From Pseudomonas sp. WJP1 (GTDB lineage Bacteria > Pseudomonadota > Gammaproteobacteria > Pseudomonadales > Pseudomonadaceae): a stretch of 64,000 nt of DNA. The notes beneath the pieces are model-generated. The model was not told the origin of the DNA. It saw only the letters and a list, made by a program, of their open reading frames with translations, and ran no database searches. A program made the translations under genes and the position numbers. Of the stretch, positions 1 to 9,697 are shown piece after piece. The DNA lies in contig NZ_CP110128.1 of NCBI RefSeq assembly GCF_028471945.1, forward strand, positions 3,584,501 to 3,648,500. The letters are read 5' to 3'. The first letter of the stretch is position 1. Every line of letters starts with the position of its first letter.

Positions 1-1157
1 ACCTTGTAGTCCGCGCCCAAGGGTTGCGGTGCCGCGCCCAGTGCGGGGGTGTAATGCAAGCGGGCGATCGGCATTTCGAAGTCGAAACTGATGTCACGCT
101 TGCCTACCGTCACAATCAATGTGTCCGGCTCCGGCCGGGACTGCACGACGCCCCAGACCTCGAGCCCGCCTTGCAGCGCAGGCGCTATGGTGGCCAGCGT
201 TGGGGTACGGGCAACCAGGCGGTCGAAGGCGCGGGCGTAGGCCAGGTGATCGTGGGCCAGATAGCAACCGCTACGGATCACCACGACCTGGCCCTGAGGC
301 GCGCGCCATTGACTCAGGCGCTGCACAACGACGTCGAAATACTCGGAGCCGCCACTGGACAGCACCACTTCCCCCGGCGCAAAAAATCCGGCCTGGAGAA
401 AGTCGCTGGCCAATGCCAGCATGCTTTCGAGCATCGCTTCAATACGCCCCAGCTTTTCCTCCTCCGCCAACCCGGGAAACACGCTTTCGTAGGACTCCAG
501 GCCGCGCAGCTCCACCACCGGACTTGATGCGATGCGTTGCGCAAGTTCTGCCGCGACGGCCATATCACGCACACCCGTACGGCCGCCCTGGGCACCCACT
601 TCCAGCAATACGCCGAGCTTGCGCCGCGGTACCCGGCCTTCGGCCCCTCGGATCAGCGCATCCAGCGTGGCGATCGAGTCGACGATCACTATCAACTCAG
701 CGCCTTGCGCCCGCTCCAACTCATCGTAAATCAGCGCAATGTTCTGCCGGCCGACCAGTTGATTGGCAATCAGGATTCGCGGCACACCGAACGCCCTCAA
801 TACCGCGACCTGATTGGCTGTGGCCGCCGTCAGCGCCCATGCACCGTCTTCCAGCTGGCTTCTGAACAACTGCGGTGACATGGTTGTCTTGACGTGCGGG
901 GCAATGCGCGCGCCGGTCGTACGCAAGAAGGCTTTCATCCATTCGCGATTGCCGGCCAGGGCTGATTTTTTCAGGACTGCGACGGGGAACGCGGTGTCCT
1001 CCTGCAGCACATTCCAGCCCTGCTTGCCAATGTCACCGAAGGCCATGGGCGACAGCGCCGGCGGCAAGCCTTTGGTGGTGCCATCGACCGTTTGTTCGTC
1101 GATGGCCTGCAAGGCATGGGTCAACGCCAATGGCAGGCGTGCGGATAGCTCACTCAT
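1..1157 (-). CDS. D-serine dehydratase/D-threonine aldolase-like PLP enzyme (amino acid deaminase), C-terminus cut by window edge
   Basis: Reading the minus strand from the ATG at 1157 gives an open frame of 385 codons that runs off the left edge. The protein is an alanine-racemase-fold (fold type III) PLP enzyme of the DSD1/D-threonine aldolase-like group. The PLP lysine is expected at K90 in the segment APHVKTT, and a glycine-rich phosphate-binding stretch (VVLSSGGSEYFDV) follows about 190 residues later. Family members deaminate or cleave D-amino or hydroxyamino acids in the cytoplasm. It starts 10 bp after the stop of the M20 deacylase, so the two are probably co-transcribed; a deacylase feeding a D-amino acid to this enzyme is plausible. 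The exact substrate is unknown. Confidence 0.8.
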   Translation of the reverse strand, partial: MSELSARLPLALTHALQAIDEQTVDGTTKGLPPALSPMAFGDIGKQGWNVLQEDTAFPVAVLKKSALAGNREWMKAFLRTTGARIAPHVKTTMSPQLFRSQLEDGAWALTAATANQVAVLRAFGVPRILIANQLVGRQNIALIYDELERAQGAELIVIVDSIATLDALIRGAEGRVPRRKLGVLLEVGAQGGRTGVRDMAVAAELAQRIASSPVVELRGLESYESVFPGLAEEEKLGRIEAMLESMLALASDFLQAGFFAPGEVVLSSGGSEYFDVVVQRLSQWRAPQGQVVVIRSGCYLAHDHLAYARAFDRLVARTPTLATIAPALQGGLEVWGVVQSRPEPDTLIVTVGKRDISFDFEMPIARLHYTPALGAAPQPLGADYK

Positions 1158-1167
1158 GCACATACCC

Positions 1168-2310
1168 TCAAGCCAGGTAGCGCAGGGCAATATCGGCGAA
1201 AATTCGCGCCGAGGCTTCGAGCTTGTCGAGTTCGACGTACTCGTCCACCGAGCCGCTTTTGCCGACTTCGCCAGGGCCGATGATGACCATGGGCACATTG
1301 AGTGCCGGCGCCAGGACCGCCGCGTCCGAGTAGTAGGAGACCCCGGTTACCAGTGGCTGCGCGCCCCGTTCGGCGACTACCGACGCTACGCACAGGTCAA
1401 CAAAGGGATGCTCGGCCGGGGTGTCCACCGGTGGTTTGACGTCCACCAGGTCGATGCTGACGTGAGGCCCTGCAATCGTCCGAAACTGGGCAATCACATC
1501 GTCTGCGGTCAAGCCGGGTACGGTGCGAATGTCGATGCTCGCCGTGCACTGCGGCGCAATCAGCGGCCAGGAAATACCGCCCTGGATCAGGCCGACGTTC
1601 ACGGTTGGCGAGCCGAGCAAGGGGTGAACCGGCGATTCAACCTTAAGGTCACGCACACGGCAGAGAAATTCCGCCATGCGCAGGATGGCGCTGCCGCGAT
1701 CCCCGGTGCGGTTTTCGGAGAAGGCGTTATGCCCGTATTCACCCTTGGCCGTCGCTTGCAGCCACAACGCACCTTTCTCGGCGATGAACACATCGAGGGA
1801 CGTCGGTTCGCTGACCAGCAAGGCCCCACTGCCATCGAGAATCCCGCTGTCGAGCATGTGCCTGGCGCCCAGGCAACTGGAGTTTTCCGCGGCACTGAAG
1901 GCCAGGATCAGATCGCCCTGCAATGGCTCGTTGCTTTGCTTGACGGCGATACCGGCGACGACCATCGCTGCCAGCGCCGCTTTCATGTCGGTAGCGCCGC
2001 GACCATACAGGCGGCCGTCCTTGACCAGCGCACCAAACGGCGGAACGCTCCAGTCGGCTTCGTTGACGCTGATCGTGTCCAGGTGCGCCGAAAAAATCAG
2101 CGCAGGACGGTTGCCGTTACCCTTGATGCGGGCCACGACGTTGGCGCGGTTGTCACCGATCGATTGCAGTTCGCTGTCGATGCCGAAGTCGGCCAGAACC
2201 GACGCCACCAGTTGCGCAGCCGGTAATTCGTTGCCCGGTGGATCGAACGTCACCAGTTGAATCAGTCGACGGGAAAGATCCAGCAGCAATTCGTTATCAA
2301 TGCGGTTCAT
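1168..2310 (-). CDS. M20-family deacylase (ArgE/DapE/carboxypeptidase G2-like)
   Basis: A 380-residue cytosolic protein, the usual length for ArgE/DapE-like amidohydrolases. The first metal-site motifs are present: SAHLDT (H76, D78), GATDMK (D108) and VSEPT (E168). The catalytic glutamate E142 is kept in SAAENSS, but the next residue, normally a glutamate metal ligand, is N143. The C-terminal motif that normally reads GPG...AH..DEY reads GPGEVGKSGSVDEY, so the ligand histidine is replaced by glycine (about residue 353). The enzyme therefore seems to lack the second metal site. It is probably first in a two-gene unit with the downstream D-amino-acid-type PLP enzyme. Substrate unknown; an N-acyl or N-carbamoyl amino acid is likely. 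Confidence 0.8.
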   Translation of the reverse strand: MNRIDNELLLDLSRRLIQLVTFDPPGNELPAAQLVASVLADFGIDSELQSIGDNRANVVARIKGNGNRPALIFSAHLDTISVNEADWSVPPFGALVKDGRLYGRGATDMKAALAAMVVAGIAVKQSNEPLQGDLILAFSAAENSSCLGARHMLDSGILDGSGALLVSEPTSLDVFIAEKGALWLQATAKGEYGHNAFSENRTGDRGSAILRMAEFLCRVRDLKVESPVHPLLGSPTVNVGLIQGGISWPLIAPQCTASIDIRTVPGLTADDVIAQFRTIAGPHVSIDLVDVKPPVDTPAEHPFVDLCVASVVAERGAQPLVTGVSYYSDAAVLAPALNVPMVIIGPGEVGKSGSVDEYVELDKLEASARIFADIALRYLA

Positions 2311-2452
2311 GAAACCTAATCTCCAGTGTTGTTATTGTTCCAGCCACTGAAGACAGTTAAAGGATTATTCCGATGTCGCTCAATTGATTAAATTTGAGAA
2401 TCAGTCAACTGAACTAACATGAAAGCGCTGCGCTACTGGTAAAAAAAATGGC

Positions 2453-2494
2453 AAAAAAAAGTTGCCGTCCTCTTGGATAAAGAGAGACGACAAC
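2453..2494 (-). terminator. Intrinsic terminator of the transporter/GMC/aldehyde dehydrogenase operon
   Basis: An imperfect stem (GTTG.CGTC.TCTT paired with AAGA.GACG.CAAC, 2461-2494) is followed on the minus strand by eight T residues. It lies about 30 bp beyond the stop of the aldehyde dehydrogenase gene, so it should end the operon and separate it from the deacylase unit. Confidence 0.75.
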
Positions 2495-2522
2495 AAAGTC
2501 TTTAACCGTGACCGTCAATCAA

Positions 2523-4001
2523 TTAACCGGCCGGCGTGAAGTGTCCCCAGGCCTGATCACTGATATAGGTGGTGACTTGCTTGAGTTCCAGAAACTCATG
2601 CATGCCCCACTCGCCCAGTCCGCGTCGGAAACCGCTTTGCTTGACCCCGCCCCATGGCGCCTGAATGAAGGCTGGGCCCGAGCAGTTGGCCCAGACGATA
2701 CCGGCGAACAGGGCACTCGCCACACGCTCACGTCGCACTTGATCGTTGCACAACACCGCGGCGGCGAGACCGAAGCGGCTGTCATTGGCCAGTTCGATGG
2801 CCTGGGCTTCGGTACTGAACCGGGTGACGCTGAGCACCGGGCCAAAAATCTCTTCGGTCCAGAGCAGATTCTCGCGAGAGACGTCCAGCAATACCGTTGG
2901 CAGGTAGTAAAAACCTGTGCCGTGACTGGCGGTTACTTCACCGCCACACAATACCCTCGCGCCTTGCTCGATACCCTGGCGGACCATGCTCGCCACCCGG
3001 TCACGCTGTGCGGCACTGATCAGCGGCCCTACCTGGGTCGTGTCGTCACTCCCCGCGCCAACACGCAGCCCGACAACCGCAGCGTGCAGCTTTTCCAGCA
3101 AAGCGTCATACACCGATTCCTGCACCAGTACACGGCTCGTCGCGGCACAGACCTGGCCCTGGTTGTACAGGGAGCCCATCAGAATCCATTCCACCGCGTG
3201 ATCAAGGTCGACATCGTCGAACACGATCATCGCCGACTTTCCGCCCAACTCCAGCGCCACATCACCGACCAGCTCGGCCCGTGCTTGCATCACTCTGCGT
3301 CCGGAGTCGACACCGCCGGTGAACGACACTTTGGCGATACCCGGATGCCCGGCCAAACGTGCACCGGCCTCACTGCCCAGGCCGGTCACCACGTTGAGCA
3401 CGCCGGCCGGTAGCCCCGCCGTCTCGGCAATATGCGCCAGGCGCAAGGTACTCAGGGACGCCAGTTCCGAGGGTTTGATCACCACCGAACATCCGGCCGC
3501 CAACGCAGGGGCGACTTTCCACGCGGCGTTCACCAACGGGAAATTCCACGGCACGATCAATCCGGCGACACCGGCGGGCTCGTAGCGCAATTTGACCTCG
3601 AAGCGCTCATCGGCGATCGCCACCGCTTCACCCTGGCGCGCATCGAGTGCCTCGGCGAGCTCCGCGTAATAGTTGAAGCAGAGCACTGCGTCCCCCACGT
3701 CATAACGCGCCTCGGTGATCGGCTTGCCACAATCACGCACATCCAGTTGAGCCAGGGCCTCGGCCTCGGCTTCGATGCCTTGGGCGATACCTCGCAGAAG
3801 CTTCGCCCGCTGCGTACCAGTGGTACTACGCCAACCGGCATTCAGCGCTTTTTCAGCGGCCGCGACCGCGGCATCGATATCTTCGGCGACACCGCGAGGG
3901 ATCTGGGCGAAGACTTGCTCGGTAGCCGGATCAATGACGGGTAAGGTCTGACCGGTAGCACTCGGGGTCCAGCGACCCTCTATAAAGTTCAGGTTTTGCA
4001 T
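2523..4001 (-). CDS. Aldehyde dehydrogenase (betaine-aldehyde dehydrogenase-like)
   Basis: A 492-residue NAD(P)-dependent aldehyde dehydrogenase, full family length. Key residues are visible: N153 in PWNFP, K176 in VIKPSE, the general base E251 in LELGGKS and the catalytic cysteine C285 in GQVCAATS. I chose the ATG at 4001, preceded by AGCAGG; an in-frame TTG at 4037 has no good ribosome site. It is the last gene of the operon, 40 bp after the GMC oxidoreductase. It most likely oxidises the aldehyde made by that enzyme to a carboxylate, in the manner of BetB after BetA. The genuine betIBA genes are usually arranged differently, so the substrate need not be choline. Confidence 0.88.
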   Translation of the reverse strand: MQNLNFIEGRWTPSATGQTLPVIDPATEQVFAQIPRGVAEDIDAAVAAAEKALNAGWRSTTGTQRAKLLRGIAQGIEAEAEALAQLDVRDCGKPITEARYDVGDAVLCFNYYAELAEALDARQGEAVAIADERFEVKLRYEPAGVAGLIVPWNFPLVNAAWKVAPALAAGCSVVIKPSELASLSTLRLAHIAETAGLPAGVLNVVTGLGSEAGARLAGHPGIAKVSFTGGVDSGRRVMQARAELVGDVALELGGKSAMIVFDDVDLDHAVEWILMGSLYNQGQVCAATSRVLVQESVYDALLEKLHAAVVGLRVGAGSDDTTQVGPLISAAQRDRVASMVRQGIEQGARVLCGGEVTASHGTGFYYLPTVLLDVSRENLLWTEEIFGPVLSVTRFSTEAQAIELANDSRFGLAAAVLCNDQVRRERVASALFAGIVWANCSGPAFIQAPWGGVKQSGFRRGLGEWGMHEFLELKQVTTYISDQAWGHFTPAG

Positions 4002-4041
4002 GTTGGTTTTTACCTGCTGACAGTTCGAGACATCCAAGGGG

Positions 4042-5673
4042 TCATGCGGAAATTTTCAGGCCGCCGGCGCGTTCTTCCTGAATCAACTCGGCGGCTCGTT
4101 CGCCGATCATGATCGACGCGGCATTGGTATTGCCGCCGACGATGGTCGGCATGATGGACGCGTCAACGACACGCAGTCCCTTGATCCCATGCACGCGCAA
4201 ACGGGCATCGACCACGGCCTGGTCGTCGTTGCCCATCTTGCAAGTGCCCACCGGGTGGTAATGCGTTCCCGAGAGGTAACTCATGTAATTGTCGATTTGC
4301 TCATCGGTCACGCATTCGCGACTTTGCGCAGCCTCCTCACCCACCAACGCTTTCAACGGGCCTTGGGCAAAGAGTTGACGGGCCAGGCGAAACGCACGGC
4401 GATTGGCGGCGCGGTCGGTCTCCTCGCTGAGGAAACGATGAATGATTTTTGGCGGGGCCATGGGATTTGCCGAGTTGAGGGTGACTTCGCCGCGACTCTG
4501 CGGCCGACAGACCGCCCACTGGATGGCGAGCGCGTGCTTGCGCGGCCACGGATCATTGGCGCTATTGGGGTTTACCGCACTGGGGAACATCAGGAACTGC
4601 ACGTCCGGGCGTGACAGTTCGGGCAGCGTCTTGACGAAGGCCAGGGCGTTCATCGGGAAAATCGAAAACGGCCCTTCCCGGCGCACCACGTACTGCAGCA
4701 AGGCGGACGCGGCGCTGAACGGATTCATCAGGCGATAGTAGGTGTCCGTGGTTTTACTTTCGAACTGGATCGTCGAGCCAAAGTGGTCTTGAAGGTTGCG
4801 CCCGACGCCCGGCAAAACGTGCCGGGTCTCAATGCCGTGTTCGGCCAGCGTCTGCGGGTCACCGATCCCCGACAACATCAGCAATTGTGGCGATTGGTAA
4901 GCCCCGGCGGACAGCACCGTGTCCAGTCGCGAGCGCAGCTGCAACACCTTGCCTTTGTACTGAACCGCCACCCCCTCACATTGATCGCCTTGCAACAGGA
5001 CCTTGGTGACCAGCGCGCCGGTCATGACGGTCAGGTTCGACCGATCCCGCACAGGACGTAAATACGCTCGCGCCGAAGAACACCGCGCCACGGATTCGTG
5101 GGTATGGGTAAATTGCGACCACGCAAAACCTTCCTGGCTCGGTCCGTTGTAATCCGGGTTATAGGCAAACCCCAGGCTTGTTCCAGCGTCGATAAATGCC
5201 TGATAGATGCTGTGCTGGTAATGCCCGAAAGTGGTTTCCAGCGGCCCACCCGTTCCACGCAACGGTGAGGCGCCGTGCTCCCAATGTTCCGAGCGCATGA
5301 AACAAGGCAACACTGAATCAAACCCCCAACCGGGATTGCCCAAGGCTTCCCATTCATCAAAATCCTGAGCATTGCCGCGCACATACAACTTGCCATTGAT
5401 TGATGAACTGCCGCCCAGGACGCGGCCACGTGGCAGCTCGAATTGCTGGCCGCGCAAGGCAGGTTCAGGCTCGGACTTGAAAGCCCAGTCATAGCGACTG
5501 CCAACGGTCAGGGCTTCACCCAGAGGGAAGGAAAACCGTGGATCCCAATCCTTGGGACCTGCTTCCAGTACGAGTACCGAGATCGATGGATCCTCCGACA
5601 ATCGTCCGGCCAACGCACAGCCCGCTGATCCGGCGCCGACAATGATGTAGTCATAGGTGGTGGTGCGACTCAT
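4042..5673 (-). CDS. GMC oxidoreductase, choline dehydrogenase-like
   Basis: A 543-residue FAD enzyme of the glucose-methanol-choline family. The N-terminus carries the dinucleotide-binding motif IVGAGSAG (residues 11-18) ending in the FAD-ribose acid of VLEAGP. The family signature [18 protein letters not shown] follows, and the C-terminal catalytic histidine sits in [11 protein letters not shown] (about residue 473) with the partner Asn in GGNTNAAS. It oxidises a primary alcohol to an aldehyde. Its start codon overlaps the permease stop by 4 bp (ATGA), so translation is coupled to the transporter. Together with the aldehyde dehydrogenase it forms a two-step oxidation module for the imported compound. 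Confidence 0.88.
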   Translation of the reverse strand: MSRTTTYDYIIVGAGSAGCALAGRLSEDPSISVLVLEAGPKDWDPRFSFPLGEALTVGSRYDWAFKSEPEPALRGQQFELPRGRVLGGSSSINGKLYVRGNAQDFDEWEALGNPGWGFDSVLPCFMRSEHWEHGASPLRGTGGPLETTFGHYQHSIYQAFIDAGTSLGFAYNPDYNGPSQEGFAWSQFTHTHESVARCSSARAYLRPVRDRSNLTVMTGALVTKVLLQGDQCEGVAVQYKGKVLQLRSRLDTVLSAGAYQSPQLLMLSGIGDPQTLAEHGIETRHVLPGVGRNLQDHFGSTIQFESKTTDTYYRLMNPFSAASALLQYVVRREGPFSIFPMNALAFVKTLPELSRPDVQFLMFPSAVNPNSANDPWPRKHALAIQWAVCRPQSRGEVTLNSANPMAPPKIIHRFLSEETDRAANRRAFRLARQLFAQGPLKALVGEEAAQSRECVTDEQIDNYMSYLSGTHYHPVGTCKMGNDDQAVVDARLRVHGIKGLRVVDASIMPTIVGGNTNAASIMIGERAAELIQEERAGGLKISA

Positions 5674-7697
5674 GCCTGTTCCCCCGAAGCCCTTTTGGTA
5701 CCGGGCGTCAACTTGTTGGTAGTAGCACGGACGATGCGATCGACCGTGATGGCCAGGGCCGCAATGCCCAGGCCGGAGATCAAACCTTCACCGGGCTGAA
5801 CACGACCGATCGCCGACAGCGTCTGGGCCTCAAGCCCTTGAGAACCCACCAGCGCAACCACGATCAGCATTCCGAAAGACAGCATGATGGTCTGGCTGAT
5901 GCCCAGCACGATTTGCGGAAAGGCCAGCGGCAACAGCACATGGAAGAACTGCTGTGTGCCGTTGCAACCGTTCATGCGCGCCACTTCCTTGTACTCGCCG
6001 CCGACCTGTTGCAGGCTGTTGGCGACGTAACGGCTGACGGGTGCCAGGCCGTAGAGAACGATGGCGATGTAGGCCGCGAAATCGCCCACCTCGAACAGCA
6101 CGACCACGGGGATCAGGTAGACAAACGCCGGCAGCGTCTGCAGGGTGTCAGCCACCACTTCGAGGATGACGAACGCCTTGCGATTGAGGCCTGCCAGGAT
6201 GCCCAATGGCAGCCCCAGCACGATGGCGGTCAAGGTCGATATGATCACCAGGTACAGGGAAACCATGGCTTTGTCCCACAGCCCGAACCAGGCGACAGCG
6301 CCCAGCATGATCACCACCATGACCGCCAGCCTGCGGCCGCCGGTGATCAGCGCGAGTCCACCGAATCCGATCAGGCTGGGCAGCCAGCCGAACGAGGCGA
6401 ACAGCTCGCGGGTCGGGCGCAGCAGCCCCGAGATCACGCCATCGCGCAACGCGGAGAGTTGTGGCTGGAACGCCAGGTTGAACACCTTGAGTTGCTGATT
6501 GAGAAACTTGCCCGGCTCGAACTCCAGCGCTTTCGGAAACATTGCAATGTGCGGGTATACCCATACGGCCACGACACCCGCTACGGTCACCAGCACGCAC
6601 ACCAGGGTGATCAAGCCCTTCCTGGACTGCCCGTGTCCCGGCCGCCGCATGATCCAGATGCGGCAGGCACGATCGAGCATGATCGCCATCAACGTGATCG
6701 CCACGCCCGCCACCAGTGCACCGCCCAAACGCATGGACTTGAGCCCTTTGAGCACATCGGCGCCAAGCCCTTCACCACCGATGATCGCGCAGATGATCAC
6801 CGTGGAAAACGTCAGCATGATCACCTGGTTCAACCCGGTGAGCAGCATCGCCCGGGCCGCCGGAACCTGTACGTTCCAGCACTGTTGGCGTGGCGTGCAA
6901 CCGGTGATCTGAGCGAGTTCTACAATCGACTGCGGCGTGCGGCGCAAGGCAAACGTGGTGATACGCGCCATCGGCGGCATGGCATAAATCACCAGCGCCA
7001 CCAGCCCGGCGATGGGGCCGAAGCCAAAGAACACCACGATCAACACCAGGTAGGAAAAAATCGGCAGCGTTTGCATCGTGTCGTAAAACGGCTCCAGCAC
7101 CGCCTCAGCCACTGGATACCGATAGGCCAGGATGCCCAGCAGCAACCCGAGGCCACACCCAATGGGAATCGCCACGGCGACAGTGACCAGTGTGTTGACG
7201 GCTGACACCCACAACCCGGTAAAGAGGAAGTACGCCAGGCAGCCACCGACCAACAGCCCGAGTTTTCTCCCGCCGAACCAAATGCTGAGCAGGGTCAGCA
7301 CGAAGGCCATGGAGAACCAGGGAATCGCCGGCAGCGTAATCGGTGACGAACCGAAGACACTGAACCTGAAGCCCTCGACCAGCAACCCGCCGAGGAAGCG
7401 TTGAGGCAATGCAAGGACACCGGAAATCGCCCTGGAAATATCCACGATGGTGTAGCTGCCAATTGTGAACTGGGTGATGTAGGCCAGCAGTCGGGTGATG
7501 TAGCTCCCGGCGTCCACGGTCCACGTTTGCGGCATGCTGTGCGCCCAATCCACTCGGTTGAGCAGCGTCAGCACGATCAGTGCCGCCATGACCAGCGCAA
7601 TGGCCTTGATCATTTTGAAACGGCCCGGCTTCTCGGCCGAGCGGGTTGGCGAATTCACCGAATCCGCCAGTGCGGTGGGGATTTCCTGACTGTTCAT
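5670..7697 (-). CDS. Betaine/proline-type ABC transporter permease, two ProW domains fused
   Basis: A 675-residue inner-membrane protein with two copies of the BPD permease fold: roughly residues 35-345 and 365-665. Each copy has the EAA-type loop (near GCTPRQQ in the first, GCNGTQQ in the second). Most OpuA/ProU systems use a single permease copy per chain, so this is a natural tandem fusion that could form the whole channel alone. The ATG at 7697 overlaps the TGA of the ATPase gene by 4 bp; a TTG at 7709 is possible but less likely. The operon context indicates uptake of a betaine, choline or related quaternary amine. Confidence 0.88.
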   Translation of the reverse strand: MNSQEIPTALADSVNSPTRSAEKPGRFKMIKAIALVMAALIVLTLLNRVDWAHSMPQTWTVDAGSYITRLLAYITQFTIGSYTIVDISRAISGVLALPQRFLGGLLVEGFRFSVFGSSPITLPAIPWFSMAFVLTLLSIWFGGRKLGLLVGGCLAYFLFTGLWVSAVNTLVTVAVAIPIGCGLGLLLGILAYRYPVAEAVLEPFYDTMQTLPIFSYLVLIVVFFGFGPIAGLVALVIYAMPPMARITTFALRRTPQSIVELAQITGCTPRQQCWNVQVPAARAMLLTGLNQVIMLTFSTVIICAIIGGEGLGADVLKGLKSMRLGGALVAGVAITLMAIMLDRACRIWIMRRPGHGQSRKGLITLVCVLVTVAGVVAVWVYPHIAMFPKALEFEPGKFLNQQLKVFNLAFQPQLSALRDGVISGLLRPTRELFASFGWLPSLIGFGGLALITGGRRLAVMVVIMLGAVAWFGLWDKAMVSLYLVIISTLTAIVLGLPLGILAGLNRKAFVILEVVADTLQTLPAFVYLIPVVVLFEVGDFAAYIAIVLYGLAPVSRYVANSLQQVGGEYKEVARMNGCNGTQQFFHVLLPLAFPQIVLGISQTIMLSFGMLIVVALVGSQGLEAQTLSAIGRVQPGEGLISGLGIAALAITVDRIVRATTNKLTPGTKRASGEQA

Positions 7698-8728
7698 TTG
7701 ATCAACCAACGTGAATAGGACTGACGTGATACCTGGCCGACGATGACTCCCTTGGCATCTTTCACCGCAATGGCCTGGTCCGAGGCAATCAATCGTTGCG
7801 CAGCACTGCCGATTTTCTGATCCAGTTCGAACGGTTCGTTGTGCTCGGCCTGCGTTGACAGCGGTTCCAGGATCGCCCGCAACGACACCACTTTCTCCCG
7901 CGGGATGTCTTGCACAAACGCTCGTACATAGTCGTTGGCAGGCTTGAGCACCAGGTCTTCCGCTGTACCGATTTGCAGAATCTGGCCGTTCTGCATGATC
8001 GCAATCCGGTCTCCCAGGCGAACGGCTTCATCGAAGTCATGGGTCACGAACACAATGGTTTTGCGCAGGCTGCGTTGCAGACGAATGAACTCGTTCTGCA
8101 TCTCTTTGCGAATGAGTGGGTCGAGTGCCGAGAACGGCTCGTCGAGGAACCAGATCGAAGGGTCGGTGACCAGACTCCTGGCGATACCGACGCGCTGTTG
8201 CTGTCCGCCGGACAGTTCGTGGGGATAGAACAATTCGCGGCCCTTGAGCCCGACCAGTTCCAGCACCCGCTGTGCCTCGGCCAGGCGTTTGTCCCGTGGC
8301 GTGCCATTCATGCGCAGCGGGAACGCGATATTTTCCAGCACGCTCAAGTGCGGCAGCAGTCCGAAGTTCTGGAACACCATGCTGATCTTGCGCCGGCGAA
8401 TTTCCATCAACTGCTGTGAGGTGGCGGACGCCAGCGACTGATCGGCAATCATCACCTCGCCAGCGCTGAGGGAATACAGCCCGGTCAGGCATCGCAGCAG
8501 CGTTGATTTGCCGGAGCCGGACAAGCCCATCAGGATGAAAATCTCTCCAGTGCGCACTTCAAATGTGGCTTCTCGCACGCCGGTGGTGTAGCCCAGTTTT
8601 TCCAGGGCCTGCGCATCGCGCGCATTGCCCTGCGCCTTCAAATACGCTTCGCAGTCGGCACCGAAAACTTTCCAGACATCGACTGCCTTCAGTGCAAGTG
8701 GTTCTGTAGCAGCAATAGGGTTCAACAC
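7694..8728 (-). CDS. Betaine/proline-type ABC transporter ATP-binding protein (ProV/OpuAA-like)
   Basis: A 344-residue ATPase. Walker A is GLSGSGKST (residues 68-76), the Q-loop is in VFQNFGLL, the signature is ELSGGQQQR and Walker B is WFLDEPFSALD, followed by the switch histidine in VTHD. A short C-terminal part looks like a remnant or half CBS region. I chose GTG at 8728, which has GGGAG 7 nt upstream; the longer TTG start at 8794 would add 22 non-conserved residues. It energises the fused permease, with which it overlaps by 4 bp, and lies 75 bp after the binding-protein gene. Confidence 0.88.
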   Translation of the reverse strand: MLNPIAATEPLALKAVDVWKVFGADCEAYLKAQGNARDAQALEKLGYTTGVREATFEVRTGEIFILMGLSGSGKSTLLRCLTGLYSLSAGEVMIADQSLASATSQQLMEIRRRKISMVFQNFGLLPHLSVLENIAFPLRMNGTPRDKRLAEAQRVLELVGLKGRELFYPHELSGGQQQRVGIARSLVTDPSIWFLDEPFSALDPLIRKEMQNEFIRLQRSLRKTIVFVTHDFDEAVRLGDRIAIMQNGQILQIGTAEDLVLKPANDYVRAFVQDIPREKVVSLRAILEPLSTQAEHNEPFELDQKIGSAAQRLIASDQAIAVKDAKGVIVGQVSRQSYSRWLIK

Positions 8729-8803
8729 CTTGAATCTCCCATGGCGATTTGCGCTCGCCAGTTCGGTATATGTTCTTGGGCAGCGACGAAACAAGCAGTA
8801 GCG

Positions 8804-9697
8804 CTATTTCGACCAGCCCTGAACAACGTCCTTGTGGGAGGCAATCCATGCATCGGCTTCGTCTTCAGGTGAACTGCCGTCGTTATCGATCTTATCCATG
8901 GCCGTGGCCACGGCTTGCTTGTCCAGGGTGAACTTTTGCAAGATTTTTTCCGCGGCCGGTATGGCGGCATACGCCTGTTTGTTGCCCAGTTTCAGCACGT
9001 CGACCTCCAGGCGGGTGTCGGGAAACTGCACAAACTCACCGGGATTTTTTTCGGTGAACCAGTTCGGCGTGAACATCCAGCCAAGGATCGGCTGCTTGCG
9101 ATCAATGGCGCCCTGGAACGTGGCCAACAGTGCCGAAGGCGAACCCGAATTGATCACATTGAATGGCAGTTGATAGGTGGTGATGCGTACATCGGACCGC
9201 GAGCCCCAGTCAGCCGGGGCATCGACAAAACGTGCCTTGGGCTTGGTGTCGGCGGTGGCCAGGGCTTCAGCGCACTTGGGTTGTTTGAGCGCCTCGAAAG
9301 CAGGCAGTCCCGGGCAGAATTGCTTGAGGTAGTCCGGGTACCACCAACCTTCGGTGACTTTGACCCCGGTCGGGCCGTAGTTATTGACCTTGCCGGACGC
9401 CATGGCGGCCTTGGTCATCTCCACACCGGTGGTTTGCCAGGCACCGAGCGTGGCGTCGATATCACCGGTTTGCACAGCGGTGTACTGGGCCGCGGAGTCC
9501 ACGGTCACATACTTGACCTCGTACCCCGCTTGCTTGAGTGCCTGGCCATACACCGCTGCAATGAAATCGGAGTCTGAAGAGTTGATGAACGAGATTCGCA
9601 CCGGTGTCGAAATTTCAGGCACGGCAGCCTGGGCGAAGCCTAAGTTCATGCACGCTACAAGACAGGTAACCAGCTGACCTGCATTTCGATAGTTCAT
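8804..9697 (-). CDS. Betaine-type ABC transporter periplasmic binding protein (ProX/OpuAC-like)
   Basis: A protein of 297 residues with a Sec signal peptide of about 24 residues (cleavage after FAQA). The mature part matches the OpuAC/ProX fold: VRISFINSSDSDF at the start and tryptophans such as those in LGAWQTT, EGWWYPD and LGWMF, which could form an aromatic cage for a quaternary ammonium group. It is the first gene of the operon. ATG at 9697 and ATG at 9703 both fit the GAGG site; a TTG at 9712 is unlikely. Ligand not determinable, but a betaine or choline-like compound is expected from the fold and from the downstream dehydrogenases. Confidence 0.87.
   Translation of the reverse strand: MNYRNAGQLVTCLVACMNLGFAQAAVPEISTPVRISFINSSDSDFIAAVYGQALKQAGYEVKYVTVDSAAQYTAVQTGDIDATLGAWQTTGVEMTKAAMASGKVNNYGPTGVKVTEGWWYPDYLKQFCPGLPAFEALKQPKCAEALATADTKPKARFVDAPADWGSRSDVRITTYQLPFNVINSGSPSALLATFQGAIDRKQPILGWMFTPNWFTEKNPGEFVQFPDTRLEVDVLKLGNKQAYAAIPAAEKILQKFTLDKQAVATAMDKIDNDGSSPEDEADAWIASHKDVVQGWSK

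Noticed and set aside
814..2226. A 470-codon plus-strand frame
   Set aside because: Antisense to the M20 deacylase and the PLP enzyme, which have recognisable active sites.
2523..5673. Canonical betBA for choline to glycine betaine
   Set aside because: The enzymes are of the right families but there is no betI, and they sit after an ABC transporter; the substrate may be another quaternary amine or alcohol, so no bet symbols were given.
5838..7205. A 455-codon plus-strand frame rich in His and Gln
   Set aside because: Antisense to the fused betaine permease; composition is what the complement of membrane-helix codons gives.
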